Shown here piece after piece: positions 1 to 8,919 of a DNA stretch of 64,000 nucleotides (positions are counted from its first letter, which is position 1; the number at the start of each line of letters is the position of its first letter). The stretch lies in assembly GCA_963662525.1 (NCBI GenBank), contig OY759717.1, positions 558,001 through 622,000 on the forward strand, read 5' to 3'. The stretch is from CAZSDU01 sp963662525 (GTDB lineage Bacteria; Bacteroidota; Bacteroidia; Bacteroidales; FEN-979). Below the pieces are notes generated by a model that made no database searches, was not told where the DNA came from, and saw only the letters and a program-made list of their open reading frames with translations. Position numbers and translations under genes: made by a program.

Positions 1-993
1 AGCCGCTTTGATGTAATTAATCCCCTTGAATTCGGTCAGGTATTTTTGGAAAAAAAAGCCTGATTTAAGGTCAAGCTTGTTAAGCCTGGACATACCTTCA
101 AGATAATCCAGATAATAAAACGGATAAGTTTCTTTATTTGTAATTCTTGTTTCAAGGATTTGCCTGGCTTTATCATTTTGTCCGTTTTTCATTAAAAGGC
201 TCACCCGGGTGAAAACAAACAAAGGACTGTAAATAAGACTATCTGAAGTTTCAATGATCTGTAAGTTATTCATCGCAGTTATTTTGTCCCTGGTAAGATT
301 GGAGGAAACTACAGAAAGATAAAACACTGCTTCCTGACGAAACATCCTGAAAACCTTATCAGCGCCATCATAATATGCCAAATTATTTATTTCAGATAAT
401 CCCTTCTCAACTGAACCATTAATGCCAGCCAATTTAGCAACCCAGCGGTAATTCTCCGGAACGAGCCCGGCGATGATATGAATTATCCCAAGTCCAAGTT
501 GATTGGGGATAAAATCCGGGAATTTTTTCTGGTTATCAGAAAATTGCTGGTACGATCGTCTGATTTCCAATGCAGCGGTTGTATAATCTCCGAATTTCAG
601 CCGGATAAATGCCCATTGAAGGTTGACTTCAGCTATCGTAAAAAGGTACAAGGGCGAATTTCTGTTTCCCTTCTCCAATAAGGTTATCCTGGATTGAATT
701 TGGTTTTTCAGATGATCATACTGGGTTCTTTCTTCACCAATAAACAAGGTAAGAAAATCAATATAATTATCCAAGTATACAGGTATGGGATTGGAAGGAT
801 TCTCTGTTTTTTCAAAATTTAAAAGAGAATGAGCTTCTTTGAAATGCAACCTAAGGATTTTATTGTATGCTGCAATGCAACGCTCATTCATCGAGTATTG
901 GGCGTTGGACAGAAGGGCATAAAAAAGAAAGGCAATCATGACCAACCATGGTCTAAAATGATCTGCCTTTCTATTGTTTCTTTTAAAAAGCAT
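1..993 (-). CDS. Secreted TPR-like protein, 3' end beyond window
   Basis: An open frame of 331 codons runs from ATG at 993 down to the window edge without a stop, so the C-terminus is missing. The N-terminus has basic residues and a hydrophobic stretch (residues about 14-30) ending in SNAQ, which looks like a signal peptide. The rest is helical, with aromatic and leucine spacing typical of degenerate tetratricopeptide repeats (for example LQWAFIRLKFGDYTTAA and the NYRWVAKLAGINGSVEKG region). It resembles conserved Bacteroidota periplasmic TPR proteins of unknown function. Its ATG shares one base with the stop of the zinc-ribbon gene upstream (TGATG), which implies translational coupling. No enzyme motif is visible. 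Confidence 0.7.
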   Translation of the reverse strand, partial: MLFKRNNRKADHFRPWLVMIAFLFYALLSNAQYSMNERCIAAYNKILRLHFKEAHSLLNFEKTENPSNPIPVYLDNYIDFLTLFIGEERTQYDHLKNQIQSRITLLEKGNRNSPLYLFTIAEVNLQWAFIRLKFGDYTTAALEIRRSYQQFSDNQKKFPDFIPNQLGLGIIHIIAGLVPENYRWVAKLAGINGSVEKGLSEINNLAYYDGADKVFRMFRQEAVFYLSVVSSNLTRDKITAMNNLQIIETSDSLIYSPLFVFTRVSLLMKNGQNDKARQILETRITNKETYPFYYLDYLEGMSRLNKLDLKSGFFFQKYLTEFKGINYIKAA

Positions 994-1910
994 CAATTCA
1001 TAAGGTCGACGATTCCCTCGTCAACTAAAATTCTCCCGCAATACTCGCAAACAATGATCTTTTTATGCATACGAATATCAAGCTGATGCTGGGGCGGAAT
1101 TTTATTAAAACAGCCTCCGCAGGCATCTCTTTCAATCTGAACAACGGCTAATCCGTTCCGGGCATTTTTTCGGATGCGGGTATAGGCCGTGAGCAAACGT
1201 TCTTCGATATATTCCCTGTTTTCTTCAGAGCGGGTTATTAAATCTGTTTCTTCTTTTTCTGTTTCAGCAATAATATCATCCAGTTCATTTTTCTTAACTT
1301 CAAGATCATTTTTCCGATCCTGAAGTAATTTTTGATACTGTTCTATCTCGGCTGTCTTGGCATCGAGTCCAGATTGAAACTCTTTTATCCTCTTCTCTGC
1401 AAGTTGAATTTCAAGATTTTGAAATTCAATCTCTTTTGTTAATGAATCGTATTCGCGGTTATTGCGAACATTCATTTGCTGATCTTCATACTTTTTAATG
1501 AGTGTTAGGCAATCCTTGATAACATTTTTCTTTTCCGTAACAGATTTCTCCAATCCAACGGTTTCCTGAATATAGTTATCAATACGGGTTTCCAAACCAG
1601 CGATTTCGTCCTCAAGGTCCTGGACTTCAAGGGGTAATTCACCCCGGATAATTCGAATCTTATCCACCTGCGAATCGATTTGCTGAAGACTATATAGCGC
1701 GATAAGCCGCTTTTCGATAGTGACTTCTCCCTTATCTTCATTATTTTCGGATTTTGATTTTGAAGTTGACTTTGCGACTGCTTTCACTTCCTTAACTTCC
1801 TCAACTTTTTTGGCAACTGCTTTCTTTGCAGGCACTTTCTGTTCTATTGGTTTTTTTTCCAGTTTTGAAGGTTTGGAGGTGGCAACAGGTTTACTCGTTG
1901 ATTTGGCCAT
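993..1910 (-). CDS. Coiled-coil protein with C-terminal C4 zinc ribbon (CdsZ/FlgZ-like, PF02591)
   Basis: 305 residues in three parts. Residues 1-68 form a Lys/Ala/Pro/Val-rich basic tail resembling histone H1 or other nucleic-acid-binding tails. Residues about 75-245 form a long heptad-like coiled coil. The C-terminus carries two CxxC pairs, CGGC and CEYC, about 25 residues apart, making a zinc ribbon. The coiled coil plus C4 ribbon matches the zf-RING_7 family, whose studied members (Helicobacter HP0958, chlamydial CdsZ) act as chaperone or RNA-binding adaptors. The Bacteroidota members have no settled role. The gene follows the Nif3 gene by 10 bp on the same strand, an arrangement I recognise as common in this phylum. 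Stop and next start overlap as TGATG. Confidence 0.88.
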   Translation of the reverse strand: MAKSTSKPVATSKPSKLEKKPIEQKVPAKKAVAKKVEEVKEVKAVAKSTSKSKSENNEDKGEVTIEKRLIALYSLQQIDSQVDKIRIIRGELPLEVQDLEDEIAGLETRIDNYIQETVGLEKSVTEKKNVIKDCLTLIKKYEDQQMNVRNNREYDSLTKEIEFQNLEIQLAEKRIKEFQSGLDAKTAEIEQYQKLLQDRKNDLEVKKNELDDIIAETEKEETDLITRSEENREYIEERLLTAYTRIRKNARNGLAVVQIERDACGGCFNKIPPQHQLDIRMHKKIIVCEYCGRILVDEGIVDLMN

Positions 1911-1920
1911 AAAAGCTAAT

Positions 1921-3015
1921 TTAAAAGTAATTAACAGGGTTGGTATTTATGTCTGAAATAAGGATGGCAAAATTAGGAAATTTTTCAATAAGTACAGCAT
2001 AAAGCCATTCTTTAACCCATTGCTCGCTCTCATAATGACCGATATCGGCCAGAATGAGTTTATCACTGGCTAAAAAGAAATCATGATATTTCAAGTCGCC
2101 GCATAAATAAATATCAGCACCAGCATGCTTTGCCTCATTGATTAAAAAGCTGCCAGTACCGCTGCACAGAGCAATCTTTTTAATATATTTATTCCGGAAA
2201 GCCGTATGCCGGATATACTGAACCTTAAAAACCTCCCTGACCAATATCAAAAAATCATATTCATTCATAGGTTCAGGTAATAAACCAATGGCTCCTGCAC
2301 CAATTTGGTCAAAATCATTTTTTAGGGAATAGATATCATAGGCTACTTCTTCATATGGGTGACTTTTCTTCAGGGCTGAGATGACATCATTTTGGAGATG
2401 ATCGGGAAATATCACTTCAATTTTAATTTCCTCTTCAAGATGAAGCTTATTGGTCTCTCCGACAAATGGATTTGCTTTATCGGAAGCACGGAAAGTACCT
2501 TGTCCGGAAACGTTAAAGCTGCATTGATCATAATTTCCGATATTTCCTGCACCAACATAAAAGAGGGCCTCTCTGATCTTTTCAGCATAACCTAAAGGAC
2601 AGAATGTAGCCAGTTTTGAGAGAAGTTTCTTTTTCGGCGCCAACACCTGATAGGATGGGATACCAAGTTTTGACATCAGTAAACCATTTATTCCGTTCAG
2701 TGTATTGTCCAGGTTGGTATGAATGGCATAGACAGAGATATCGTTTTTAATTGCTTTCAGGATAATTTCAGCGTCTCGATCTCCGGAAATAATCTTTTTT
2801 ACTCCTTTAAAAATAACAGGATGATGAGAGATAATCAGGTTACAATCTTTGGACACTGCCTCATCAACTACAGCAGGAGTAATATCCAGGCACAACAGAA
2901 TATTCCGAATCGATGTTACCGGATCACCAAGGAGAAGACCCGAATTATCATAAGATTCCTGGTATGTCAACGGAGCAATTTGCTCGAGGTAATTGCAAAT
3001 TTCCTGAACCTTCAT
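1921..3015 (-). CDS. Nif3-like dinuclear metal-binding protein
   Basis: 364 residues, the long form of the Nif3/YbgI/YqfO family, with a PII/CutA-like insert between the two Nif3 halves. Metal-ligand motifs are visible: HHPVIFKGVK and HTNLDN in the N-terminal half, GDLKYHDFFLA and ADIGHYESE in the C-terminal half. The insert (residues about 125-235) contains HPYEEVAYDIY, typical of this subdomain. Databases call this family 'GTP cyclohydrolase 1 type 2', but its physiological substrate is unsettled. It is the first gene of a three-gene minus-strand unit with the zinc-ribbon and TPR genes. The gap before the divergent receiver gene is 150 bp. Confidence 0.93.
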   Translation of the reverse strand: MKVQEICNYLEQIAPLTYQESYDNSGLLLGDPVTSIRNILLCLDITPAVVDEAVSKDCNLIISHHPVIFKGVKKIISGDRDAEIILKAIKNDISVYAIHTNLDNTLNGINGLLMSKLGIPSYQVLAPKKKLLSKLATFCPLGYAEKIREALFYVGAGNIGNYDQCSFNVSGQGTFRASDKANPFVGETNKLHLEEEIKIEVIFPDHLQNDVISALKKSHPYEEVAYDIYSLKNDFDQIGAGAIGLLPEPMNEYDFLILVREVFKVQYIRHTAFRNKYIKKIALCSGTGSFLINEAKHAGADIYLCGDLKYHDFFLASDKLILADIGHYESEQWVKEWLYAVLIEKFPNFAILISDINTNPVNYF

Positions 3016-3037
3016 GCTTTCTGGGTTTATCAGCAGT

Positions 3038-3045
3038 CAAAAGTA
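3038..3045 (-). promoter_or_regulatory. Putative Bacteroidota -7 box for the Nif3 unit
   Basis: TACTTTTG on the minus strand fits the TAnnTTTG consensus of the Bacteroidota primary sigma factor and ends 22 bases before the start codon at 3015. No convincing TTTG -33 element sits at the expected distance. Confidence 0.4.
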
Positions 3046-3165
3046 AGGAATTACTTACTATAAACCTTCAAATACTGTTAGTAAGTCGGTTAAAAAGTTT
3101 ACCAGACCAAAGGAATACGTCTTTGAAAAATTTCAAAATTTGAATATTGAAATGAAACCATCCAA

Positions 3166-3582
3166 ATGGAAATCAAGAAATCTCCAGTCATATTCGTTAT
3201 TGACAGGAATCCCATTCACAGCAGCCTGATTAAGTATCACTTAAATGTGAACAGGTTTCTGAATGTTCAGGTCTTTCAAACTGGTGAAGAATGTATTTAC
3301 CGCATCAGTAAAAATGTCTTACCTGATTTTTTAATCTCAGATTACCATATAGGCGACATGAATGGTTTTGAACTGATAGAAAAGGTCAGGGAAAAATCCT
3401 CCTTGGTCAGGATATTTTTTTTCTCAGCACAGGATGATCCAATTTTTGCAGTTAGGTTACTTGAGGCAGGTGCTTCTGATTATATTTTGAAAACCAGCAA
3501 ACTAGATATCGGGATTGCAGAACTAATAAAAAATGTTAAGTATCTTTGCCGGGAAGAAAACCCGGTACAAAAGATATTTTGA
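3166..3582 (+). CDS. Stand-alone response-regulator receiver domain
   Basis: 138 residues consisting only of a CheY-like receiver. The phosphoacceptor is Asp59 in FLISDYHIGDMNG. The conserved Ser is in FFSAQD (about residue 87) and the Lys in YILKTS (Lys109). The usual acidic pair near the N-terminus is reduced to one Asp (Asp13, VIDRN). There is no output domain, so it must act through protein contacts or as a phosphate sink; its kinase is not nearby. It lies 4 bp upstream of lpxK and is probably cotranscribed with it, which could link signalling to lipopolysaccharide synthesis, though that link is inference only. Confidence 0.9.
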   Translation: MEIKKSPVIFVIDRNPIHSSLIKYHLNVNRFLNVQVFQTGEECIYRISKNVLPDFLISDYHIGDMNGFELIEKVREKSSLVRIFFFSAQDDPIFAVRLLEAGASDYILKTSKLDIGIAELIKNVKYLCREENPVQKIF

Positions 3583-3586
3583 CAAC

Positions 3587-4678
3587 ATGCCTTTTCTGAG
3601 ATTGATATTATACCCTCTCTCCTTCCTCTACGGTATATTGATGATGCTCAGAAATTTCTTCTTTGATCTCAGGATATTGCCCGTTGAGCATTTTTCTATT
3701 CCGTTAATCAGTGTAGGTAATTTATCTTTCGGGGGGACCGGAAAGACTCCCCATATCGAATACCTTATCAGGTTATTATCTCCGGGATTTGTCATTGGCG
3801 AGCTAAGCCGGGGATATGGAAGAAAAAGTAAAGGATTTATTATTGTTTCTAGGCGATCACAGGCAAAATTTATTGGTGACGAGCCCTTGCAATTAGCAAA
3901 AAAGTTTGATGGAATAAAAGTAGCCGTTGATGGGAACCGCAAACGCGGTATTCAACAGCTGATACAGAAGTATCCCGACCTTGACCTGATTCTTCTGGAT
4001 GATGCTTTTCAACACCGATATATAAAACCTGGCCTGTCGATACTCCTTACTGACTATCATCATCTTTTCACAGAGGATTACCTATTACCTTCCGGCACTC
4101 TGAGGGAGTTCCCATATGGAGCCAGGCGCGCCGATATCATAATTGTAACCAAAACACCAAAAATATTTTCTCCCATCACCCGTAGAAGGATTCTTGAAGA
4201 TATAAATCCGGGCACTCATCAAAAATTACTTTTTTCCTATTTAAAATACAGTGATCCCTTGCCTGTTTTTGAATCCCAACAAAATATTTATCCCGAAAAA
4301 GTAAAAGATATTCTTTTAATCACAGGCATTGCAAATAATGATCTCTTATGTGAATATCTCCAGCGCAGATGCAGTGAACTGGTTGTTATGAAATTTCCAG
4401 ATCATTATCTTTTCAAAGAACAGGATATTAAGATTATTGTTAAGCGCTTCAATGATTTTCTATCTAAAAAGAAAGTTATCCTGACCACAGAAAAGGATGT
4501 TATGCGTTTAAAAACGCCAGAATTCAGTACTTTTTTAAAAAATCTTCCGTTATTTTACCTCCCTGTTGAGATCGAATTTCACGGAGACGATAAAGAAATA
4601 TTTAACAATTATATTTTAAACTATGTTGGACAAAATAAAGGAGACCATTGCCTATCTCGAAACCCAAGTAAAGGTTAA
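3587..4678 (+). CDS. lpxK: Tetraacyldisaccharide 4'-kinase
   Basis: 363 residues. LpxK phosphorylates the 4' position of the lipid A disaccharide on the cytoplasmic face of the inner membrane (Raetz pathway). A hydrophobic N-terminal membrane-anchoring helix (residues 1-25) is followed by an atypical P-loop in VGNLSFGGTGKTP (residues about 43-55). Other family segments include GELSRGYGRKSKG, LDDAFQHR and VILTTEKDVMRL. The ATG at 3587 is preferred over an in-frame ATG at 3533, which lies inside the receiver gene and would add 18 unrelated residues. The last 56 bases overlap the start of the purine nucleoside phosphorylase gene, so the two are coupled. Confidence 0.95.
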   Translation: MPFLRLILYPLSFLYGILMMLRNFFFDLRILPVEHFSIPLISVGNLSFGGTGKTPHIEYLIRLLSPGFVIGELSRGYGRKSKGFIIVSRRSQAKFIGDEPLQLAKKFDGIKVAVDGNRKRGIQQLIQKYPDLDLILLDDAFQHRYIKPGLSILLTDYHHLFTEDYLLPSGTLREFPYGARRADIIIVTKTPKIFSPITRRRILEDINPGTHQKLLFSYLKYSDPLPVFESQQNIYPEKVKDILLITGIANNDLLCEYLQRRCSELVVMKFPDHYLFKEQDIKIIVKRFNDFLSKKKVILTTEKDVMRLKTPEFSTFLKNLPLFYLPVEIEFHGDDKEIFNNYILNYVGQNKGDHCLSRNPSKG

Positions 4679-5438
4679 ACCGGAAATAGGAATTATTTTA
4701 GGAACGGGTTTAGGTGGCTTGGTTAACGAAATTGACATTCATCACAAAATCCCATATTCCTCGATACCTAATTTTCAAACCTCTACCGTTATCGGGCATA
4801 GTGGGCAGATTATTTTCGGTAAAATGAGCGGGTGTAACATTGTTGCCATGCAGGGAAGATTTCATTACTATGAAGGATATACCATGCAGGAAATTACTTT
4901 TCCCATACGTGTTATGAAATTCCTGGGAATTAAATTATTAATCCTTTCCAATGCAAGTGGTGGAGTCAATCCTGATTTTGAAGTTGGAGACATCATGATC
5001 ATCGATGATCATATCAACCTCATGAAAGACAATCCTTTGATAGGGAAAAATGACAATGAGATAGGAACCAGATTCCCAGATATGGGACAAGCTTATGACC
5101 AAGATCTGATCAATAAAGCCTTTTCCATTGCAAAAGCCAACAACATTAAACTTCAAAGGGGAATATATGCAGCCGTTTCCGGTCCAACTTTTGAGACTCC
5201 GGCCGAATATCGTTATATCCGGACCATTGGTGCAGATGCTGTTGGAATGTCAACGGTTCCGGAAGTTATAGCAGCCAGACACATGGGTTTAAAATGCTTC
5301 GCTGTTTCTGTGATTTCAGATCTGGGTGTACCCGGTAAAATTGTCGAAATATCCCATTCCCATGTTATTGATGCTGCCAGTGCCGCCGAACCGGTCATGA
5401 CGAAGATCATTAAGGAACTGATTACGAGCATTGGATGA
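4623..5438 (+). CDS. Purine nucleoside phosphorylase (trimeric class I)
   Basis: 271 residues. It cleaves purine (deoxy)nucleosides with phosphate to the free base and ribose 1-phosphate in the salvage pathway. Landmarks are GTGLGG near the N-terminus, the phosphate-binding GHSG, QGRFHYYEGY, NASGGVNPDFEVGD, SGPTFETPAEYR and the purine-site region GADAVGMSTVPEVIAARH. The segment VSVISDLGVPGK carries Asp where mammalian enzymes have Asn (N243), as I remember for other Bacteroidota homologues. The gene overlaps lpxK by 56 bp and ends 2 bp from a convergent gene. The symbol could be punA or pnp; the sequence does not decide. Confidence 0.93.
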   Translation: MLDKIKETIAYLETQVKVKPEIGIILGTGLGGLVNEIDIHHKIPYSSIPNFQTSTVIGHSGQIIFGKMSGCNIVAMQGRFHYYEGYTMQEITFPIRVMKFLGIKLLILSNASGGVNPDFEVGDIMIIDDHINLMKDNPLIGKNDNEIGTRFPDMGQAYDQDLINKAFSIAKANNIKLQRGIYAAVSGPTFETPAEYRYIRTIGADAVGMSTVPEVIAARHMGLKCFAVSVISDLGVPGKIVEISHSHVIDAASAAEPVMTKIIKELITSIG

Positions 5439-5440
5439 TT

Positions 5441-5929
5441 TTAGTACAATGCAATATTCATTACTTTTATCTTCCAGCGCGGGCCAATCTTACAACGTTT
5501 CTGGGAAAGTGAAAATGAAATGAGGCTTCCTCCAAGAATTGATCCGGTGATGATAAACAAATCAGGGGTAAAAACCTGTTCATTATTCAGCAGGTGGTTG
5601 GTCACAATGATGGCGAACAAACCCGCACTGAAACATCCCAGGTAAATTCCTAGTTTTTTCGGGAAGGCAAATCTTTTATAAACGGAACCAATATCGCTGA
5701 GTCTGACATCAAACGGCCGGAGTTCAGAAACGGAGATCACGCTGTCCCTGATGTCCCAGAGTTTTCCCTTGAGTAAAGTATCCTGGGAAGAAACTCTGAG
5801 CTTCAGATAGTCTCCAATGTGATAATAGTATTTTCTGGTCGTTCCGATTTTCTCCACCATCAGGGTTTTCTGTGCCTGAATGCCAGAGGAGAAAAGGATG
5901 AAAAAGAGCAAACCAGTTACTATCTTCAT
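5441..5929 (-). CDS. Small exported or membrane protein of unknown function
   Basis: 162 residues. The signal peptide is clear (MKIVTGLLFFILFSSGIQAQ). It is followed by a beta-rich segment of short strands (VEKIGTTRKYYYHIGDYLKLR, residues about 25-45, then GKLWDIRDSVISV), and then two hydrophobic segments (residues about 93-112 and 122-142) that could be membrane helices. The pattern resembles a conserved Bacteroidota hypothetical family in which a short extracytoplasmic beta domain precedes two helices. No catalytic motif is visible. It is convergent with the phosphorylase gene, with 2 bp between the stops and no obvious terminator. Confidence 0.72.
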   Translation of the reverse strand: MKIVTGLLFFILFSSGIQAQKTLMVEKIGTTRKYYYHIGDYLKLRVSSQDTLLKGKLWDIRDSVISVSELRPFDVRLSDIGSVYKRFAFPKKLGIYLGCFSAGLFAIIVTNHLLNNEQVFTPDLFIITGSILGGSLISFSLSQKRCKIGPRWKIKVMNIALY

Positions 5930-6026
5930 ACATGGAAATGGAAAGCGAATTTACTAAGAAATAAATTACAAGAGGGATATTTTCCTATCGATAAAAGGAA
6001 CGAATTTAACTCAAAGCGTATTTCCT

Positions 6027-6034
6027 TACCTTTG
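6027..6034 (+). promoter_or_regulatory. Putative -7 box upstream of the LpxR-like gene
   Basis: TACCTTTG matches TAnnTTTG and ends 8 bases before the ATG at 6043, with a TTTA about 19 bases upstream as a weak -33 element. If it is used, the transcript has almost no leader. Confidence 0.4.
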
Positions 6035-6042
6035 TAACATTG

Positions 6043-7332
6043 ATGAAAAGAATCTTTCTTCTGATTTGTTTCTTAATGATCCTCAGCCAATGCCATGACA
6101 AGGAGGACAAAATATCGAGGGTAAATCAAACCCCTCAGGAGACAGATTTTTTACCAGGACTGAAAGCCGAACCTCATATAAAAAATGCCGTCCATGAATC
6201 CGATAAAACAGCAGCAAGACTCCAGAAATCAAAGAAACCCAAATTAAAACAAATACAAACCTGGAAGGCAACTGAACTTCAGTTACAGAACATCAACCGG
6301 GATTCCCTGGCCATTTTGAAAATCAATTTCCTTCGTTCATTCGGACTGGAACTTGATTTGAATGAACCCAAGATCAGGAATTTCCTGAATTCGAACTTGG
6401 CACCGACTCAATTTCCTCCTGTCATCGCACTCAGCCGGGAGAGTTTTTTGAAAATTAATTTTGATAATGACATTCTTGATTACACTGACCGTTTCTATAC
6501 CAATGGAATTCGGATCGATATGATCAGCCCTGCTTTTTCGGGAAACCCAGTAAGCAAGTTGTTACTTCCATACTGGGGAGCCGGGACGAATCATTATGGC
6601 CTTTCCCTGGTCCAGAACATGTATACACCATCCACGACCAAAACAGGTGGTATTCTATACGATGACCGTCCTTATGCGGCATATTTGTTCCTGGGCAGTT
6701 TTAAAATCACCAATGACCCCATTCATAAATTCAGGCAAACCAGCGAACTCGATCTTGGAATTATTGGTCCCTGGTCATTCGGTGAATGGGTTCAGCGATC
6801 TTTTCATAGTACTGTTCCGACAAACAATGAACCCCTGGGATGGGAATTTCAGGTTCAGAATGATGTCGTCCTCAACTATAACGCTGTTTTAGAAAAGGGA
6901 ATATGGAACACCCCTGCGATAGATTTTAACCTGATAACATCAGCTTCACTGGGCACACTGCATACAAATGTCAGCGGAGGATTTTTATTTCGGACCGGCT
7001 GGATGAATCCTTATTTTGCCAATCTTGGTATTGCAAAACGTGCAAGTCTGCAAAGAGCAGGATTAAGAAAAGCCCAGTTCATCTTTTTTGTCAAAGGCAG
7101 CGGAAAGCTGATAGGTTATGATGCTACATTGGAAGGTGGGCTCATCAATCATTCAAGCGTATATACCTTGAGTGTTGACCAGATTACCCGAATGGTATTT
7201 CAGACTTCAGCAGGCATGACCTTTACTTTTAACGGATTCAGAATTGACGCGGAACAAATTATACTCAGCCCTGAGTTCAAACATGAGATCTGGCATAAAT
7301 GGGTGCACATCGGCTTGACGTTTTGTCTGTAG
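6043..7332 (+). CDS. lpxR: LpxR-type lipid A deacylase (DUF2219 outer-membrane barrel)
   Basis: 429 residues. LpxR enzymes are outer-membrane beta-barrels that remove the 3'-acyloxyacyl group of lipid A. The barrel begins near residue 145, after a charged spacer of about 120 residues that classical LpxR lacks. Family motifs visible are DYTDRFYTNGIRID, YDDRPYAAYLF, GPWSFGEWVQRSFH (the His matches the catalytic-His region) and PLGWEFQVQND. The N-terminus is a short hydrophobic signal ending in SQC; Gln at -1 is atypical for a lipobox, so lipoprotein status is uncertain. The start is ATG 6043 rather than the TTG three bases upstream. lpxK lies about 1.4 kb away on the same strand. Confidence 0.85.
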   Translation: MKRIFLLICFLMILSQCHDKEDKISRVNQTPQETDFLPGLKAEPHIKNAVHESDKTAARLQKSKKPKLKQIQTWKATELQLQNINRDSLAILKINFLRSFGLELDLNEPKIRNFLNSNLAPTQFPPVIALSRESFLKINFDNDILDYTDRFYTNGIRIDMISPAFSGNPVSKLLLPYWGAGTNHYGLSLVQNMYTPSTTKTGGILYDDRPYAAYLFLGSFKITNDPIHKFRQTSELDLGIIGPWSFGEWVQRSFHSTVPTNNEPLGWEFQVQNDVVLNYNAVLEKGIWNTPAIDFNLITSASLGTLHTNVSGGFLFRTGWMNPYFANLGIAKRASLQRAGLRKAQFIFFVKGSGKLIGYDATLEGGLINHSSVYTLSVDQITRMVFQTSAGMTFTFNGFRIDAEQIILSPEFKHEIWHKWVHIGLTFCL

Positions 7333-7383
7333 TTGTTGATAAATAAAAACAGGACCGTTTGAACTTTTCTTGGGTAATAATCC

Positions 7384-7391
7384 TATTTTTG
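7384..7391 (+). promoter_or_regulatory. Putative -7 box directly before dnaB
   Basis: TATTTTTG fits TAnnTTTG and ends only 4 bases before the dnaB ATG at 7396. A TTTG lies 22 bases upstream, slightly longer than the usual 19. A functional box here would imply a leaderless message. Confidence 0.35.
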
Positions 7392-7395
7392 ACAA

Positions 7396-8919
7396 ATGGA
7401 AAACAGCCATCAATCTCAAAGCAGCAATAAAAAAAGGATAAGGAATTCAGCCCTTTCAGAACTATTCCAGGAGCAAGGGAAGATTCCTCCCCAGGCCCTC
7501 GACCTTGAAGAAGCTGTTCTCGGAGCCATGATGCTTGAAAATGACCGGCTTGCTGAAGTCATTGAAGTATTGAAACCGGAAGCTTTCTATAAAGAGAACC
7601 ATAAGATGATTTTCCTGGCCATTCAGCGCCTTTTCGGAAATAATCAACCGGTCGACATTCTTACAGTTACAGAAGAATTAAGGCAAAACGGGGAACTGGA
7701 TATTGTCGGTGGTCCTTACTATATTACCATGCTGACGAACCGCGTTGCATCAGCAGCTAACATTGAATTCCATTCAAGAATTATTCTTCAAAAATATATC
7801 CAACGTGAATTGATACGCGTATCTTCTGAGATTATCCGTGATGCTTATGAAGATACCACCGATGTTTTTGATTTGCTGGATAAGGCAGAAACAGGTTTGT
7901 TTTCGATCAGTGAAAGTAGTATTGGAAAGTCATATATGGATATGCAATCCATTATCAAGGAGGCCATCAAGGAAATTGCTGCTGGTCGTAAACATGAAGG
8001 GCAGCTTCGGGGTGTTGGCTCTGGATTCAGTGAATTGGACAGGATCACCTCCGGCTGGCAGAAGTCTGACCTGATCATTATTGCTTCCCGCCCTGGGATG
8101 GGAAAAACGGCTTTTGCCCTGACCATGGCGAGGAATGCTGCTGTAGATTTTAAAAAACCGGTGGCTGTATTTTCCCTGGAAATGTCGTCCATACAACTTG
8201 TGACCCGTTTGATCTCCAGCGAAACTGAAATACCCCAGGAGAAGCTAAGAAAAGGAAGCATGGCCGATTTCGAATGGGAACAATTGAATTCCAAGATCAC
8301 CAATCTGATTGATGCTCCATTATTTATTGATGATACAGCAGCCCTTTCCATATTTGACCTCCGTGCTAAATGCCGGAGACTAAAAGCCCGTCATGATGTT
8401 CAACTGATTATCGTAGATTACCTTCAGCTAATGCAAGGGAGCCAGGATACCAAAGGAAACCGCGAACAGGAAATCAGTAGTATTTCAAGGGCACTAAAAA
8501 GCCTGGCAAAAGAATTAAATGTTCCCGTCATTGCTCTTTCTCAGCTCAGCCGTGCTCCCGAAAAACGCTCCGCCGCTGCAAAACCGATTCTTTCCGACTT
8601 GCGTGAGTCAGGGTCTATTGAACAGGATGCCGATATGGTATTATTTATATACCGCCCTGAATATTATAAAATCGATGTGGATGAAACCGGTGAATCCACT
8701 TCCGGAATGGCAGAAGTCAGCATCTCGAAAAACAGGAATGGGCCCTTAAAGGATGTAAAGCTAAAGTTCATTTCCAAATTTGCCAAATTTGTTGATCATG
8801 AAATGGAATACACTCCGGTTCATCCGATCCCGGCAAATACTTCGTTTGATGGTTCAGTGCGCACGCGTACCGTGATGTCGAAAATGGATGACGATGATCA
8901 ATCAGATGTTCCCTTCTAG
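7396..8919 (+). CDS. dnaB: Replicative DNA helicase
   Basis: 507 residues. DnaB is the hexameric 5'-3' helicase that opens the replication fork and interacts with primase. The N-terminal helical domain starts at about residue 31 (PPQALDLEEAVLGAMM). The RecA-like domain has Walker A ASRPGMGKTAF (residues 230-240), the B motif LIIVDYLQLM, and the DnaB-type motifs VFSLEMSS and LSQLSRAPEKR followed by SDLRESGSIEQDAD. No intein interrupts it. The last bases overlap the start of the following secreted-protein gene. Confidence 0.97.
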   Translation: MENSHQSQSSNKKRIRNSALSELFQEQGKIPPQALDLEEAVLGAMMLENDRLAEVIEVLKPEAFYKENHKMIFLAIQRLFGNNQPVDILTVTEELRQNGELDIVGGPYYITMLTNRVASAANIEFHSRIILQKYIQRELIRVSSEIIRDAYEDTTDVFDLLDKAETGLFSISESSIGKSYMDMQSIIKEAIKEIAAGRKHEGQLRGVGSGFSELDRITSGWQKSDLIIIASRPGMGKTAFALTMARNAAVDFKKPVAVFSLEMSSIQLVTRLISSETEIPQEKLRKGSMADFEWEQLNSKITNLIDAPLFIDDTAALSIFDLRAKCRRLKARHDVQLIIVDYLQLMQGSQDTKGNREQEISSISRALKSLAKELNVPVIALSQLSRAPEKRSAAAKPILSDLRESGSIEQDADMVLFIYRPEYYKIDVDETGESTSGMAEVSISKNRNGPLKDVKLKFISKFAKFVDHEMEYTPVHPIPANTSFDGSVRTRTVMSKMDDDDQSDVPF

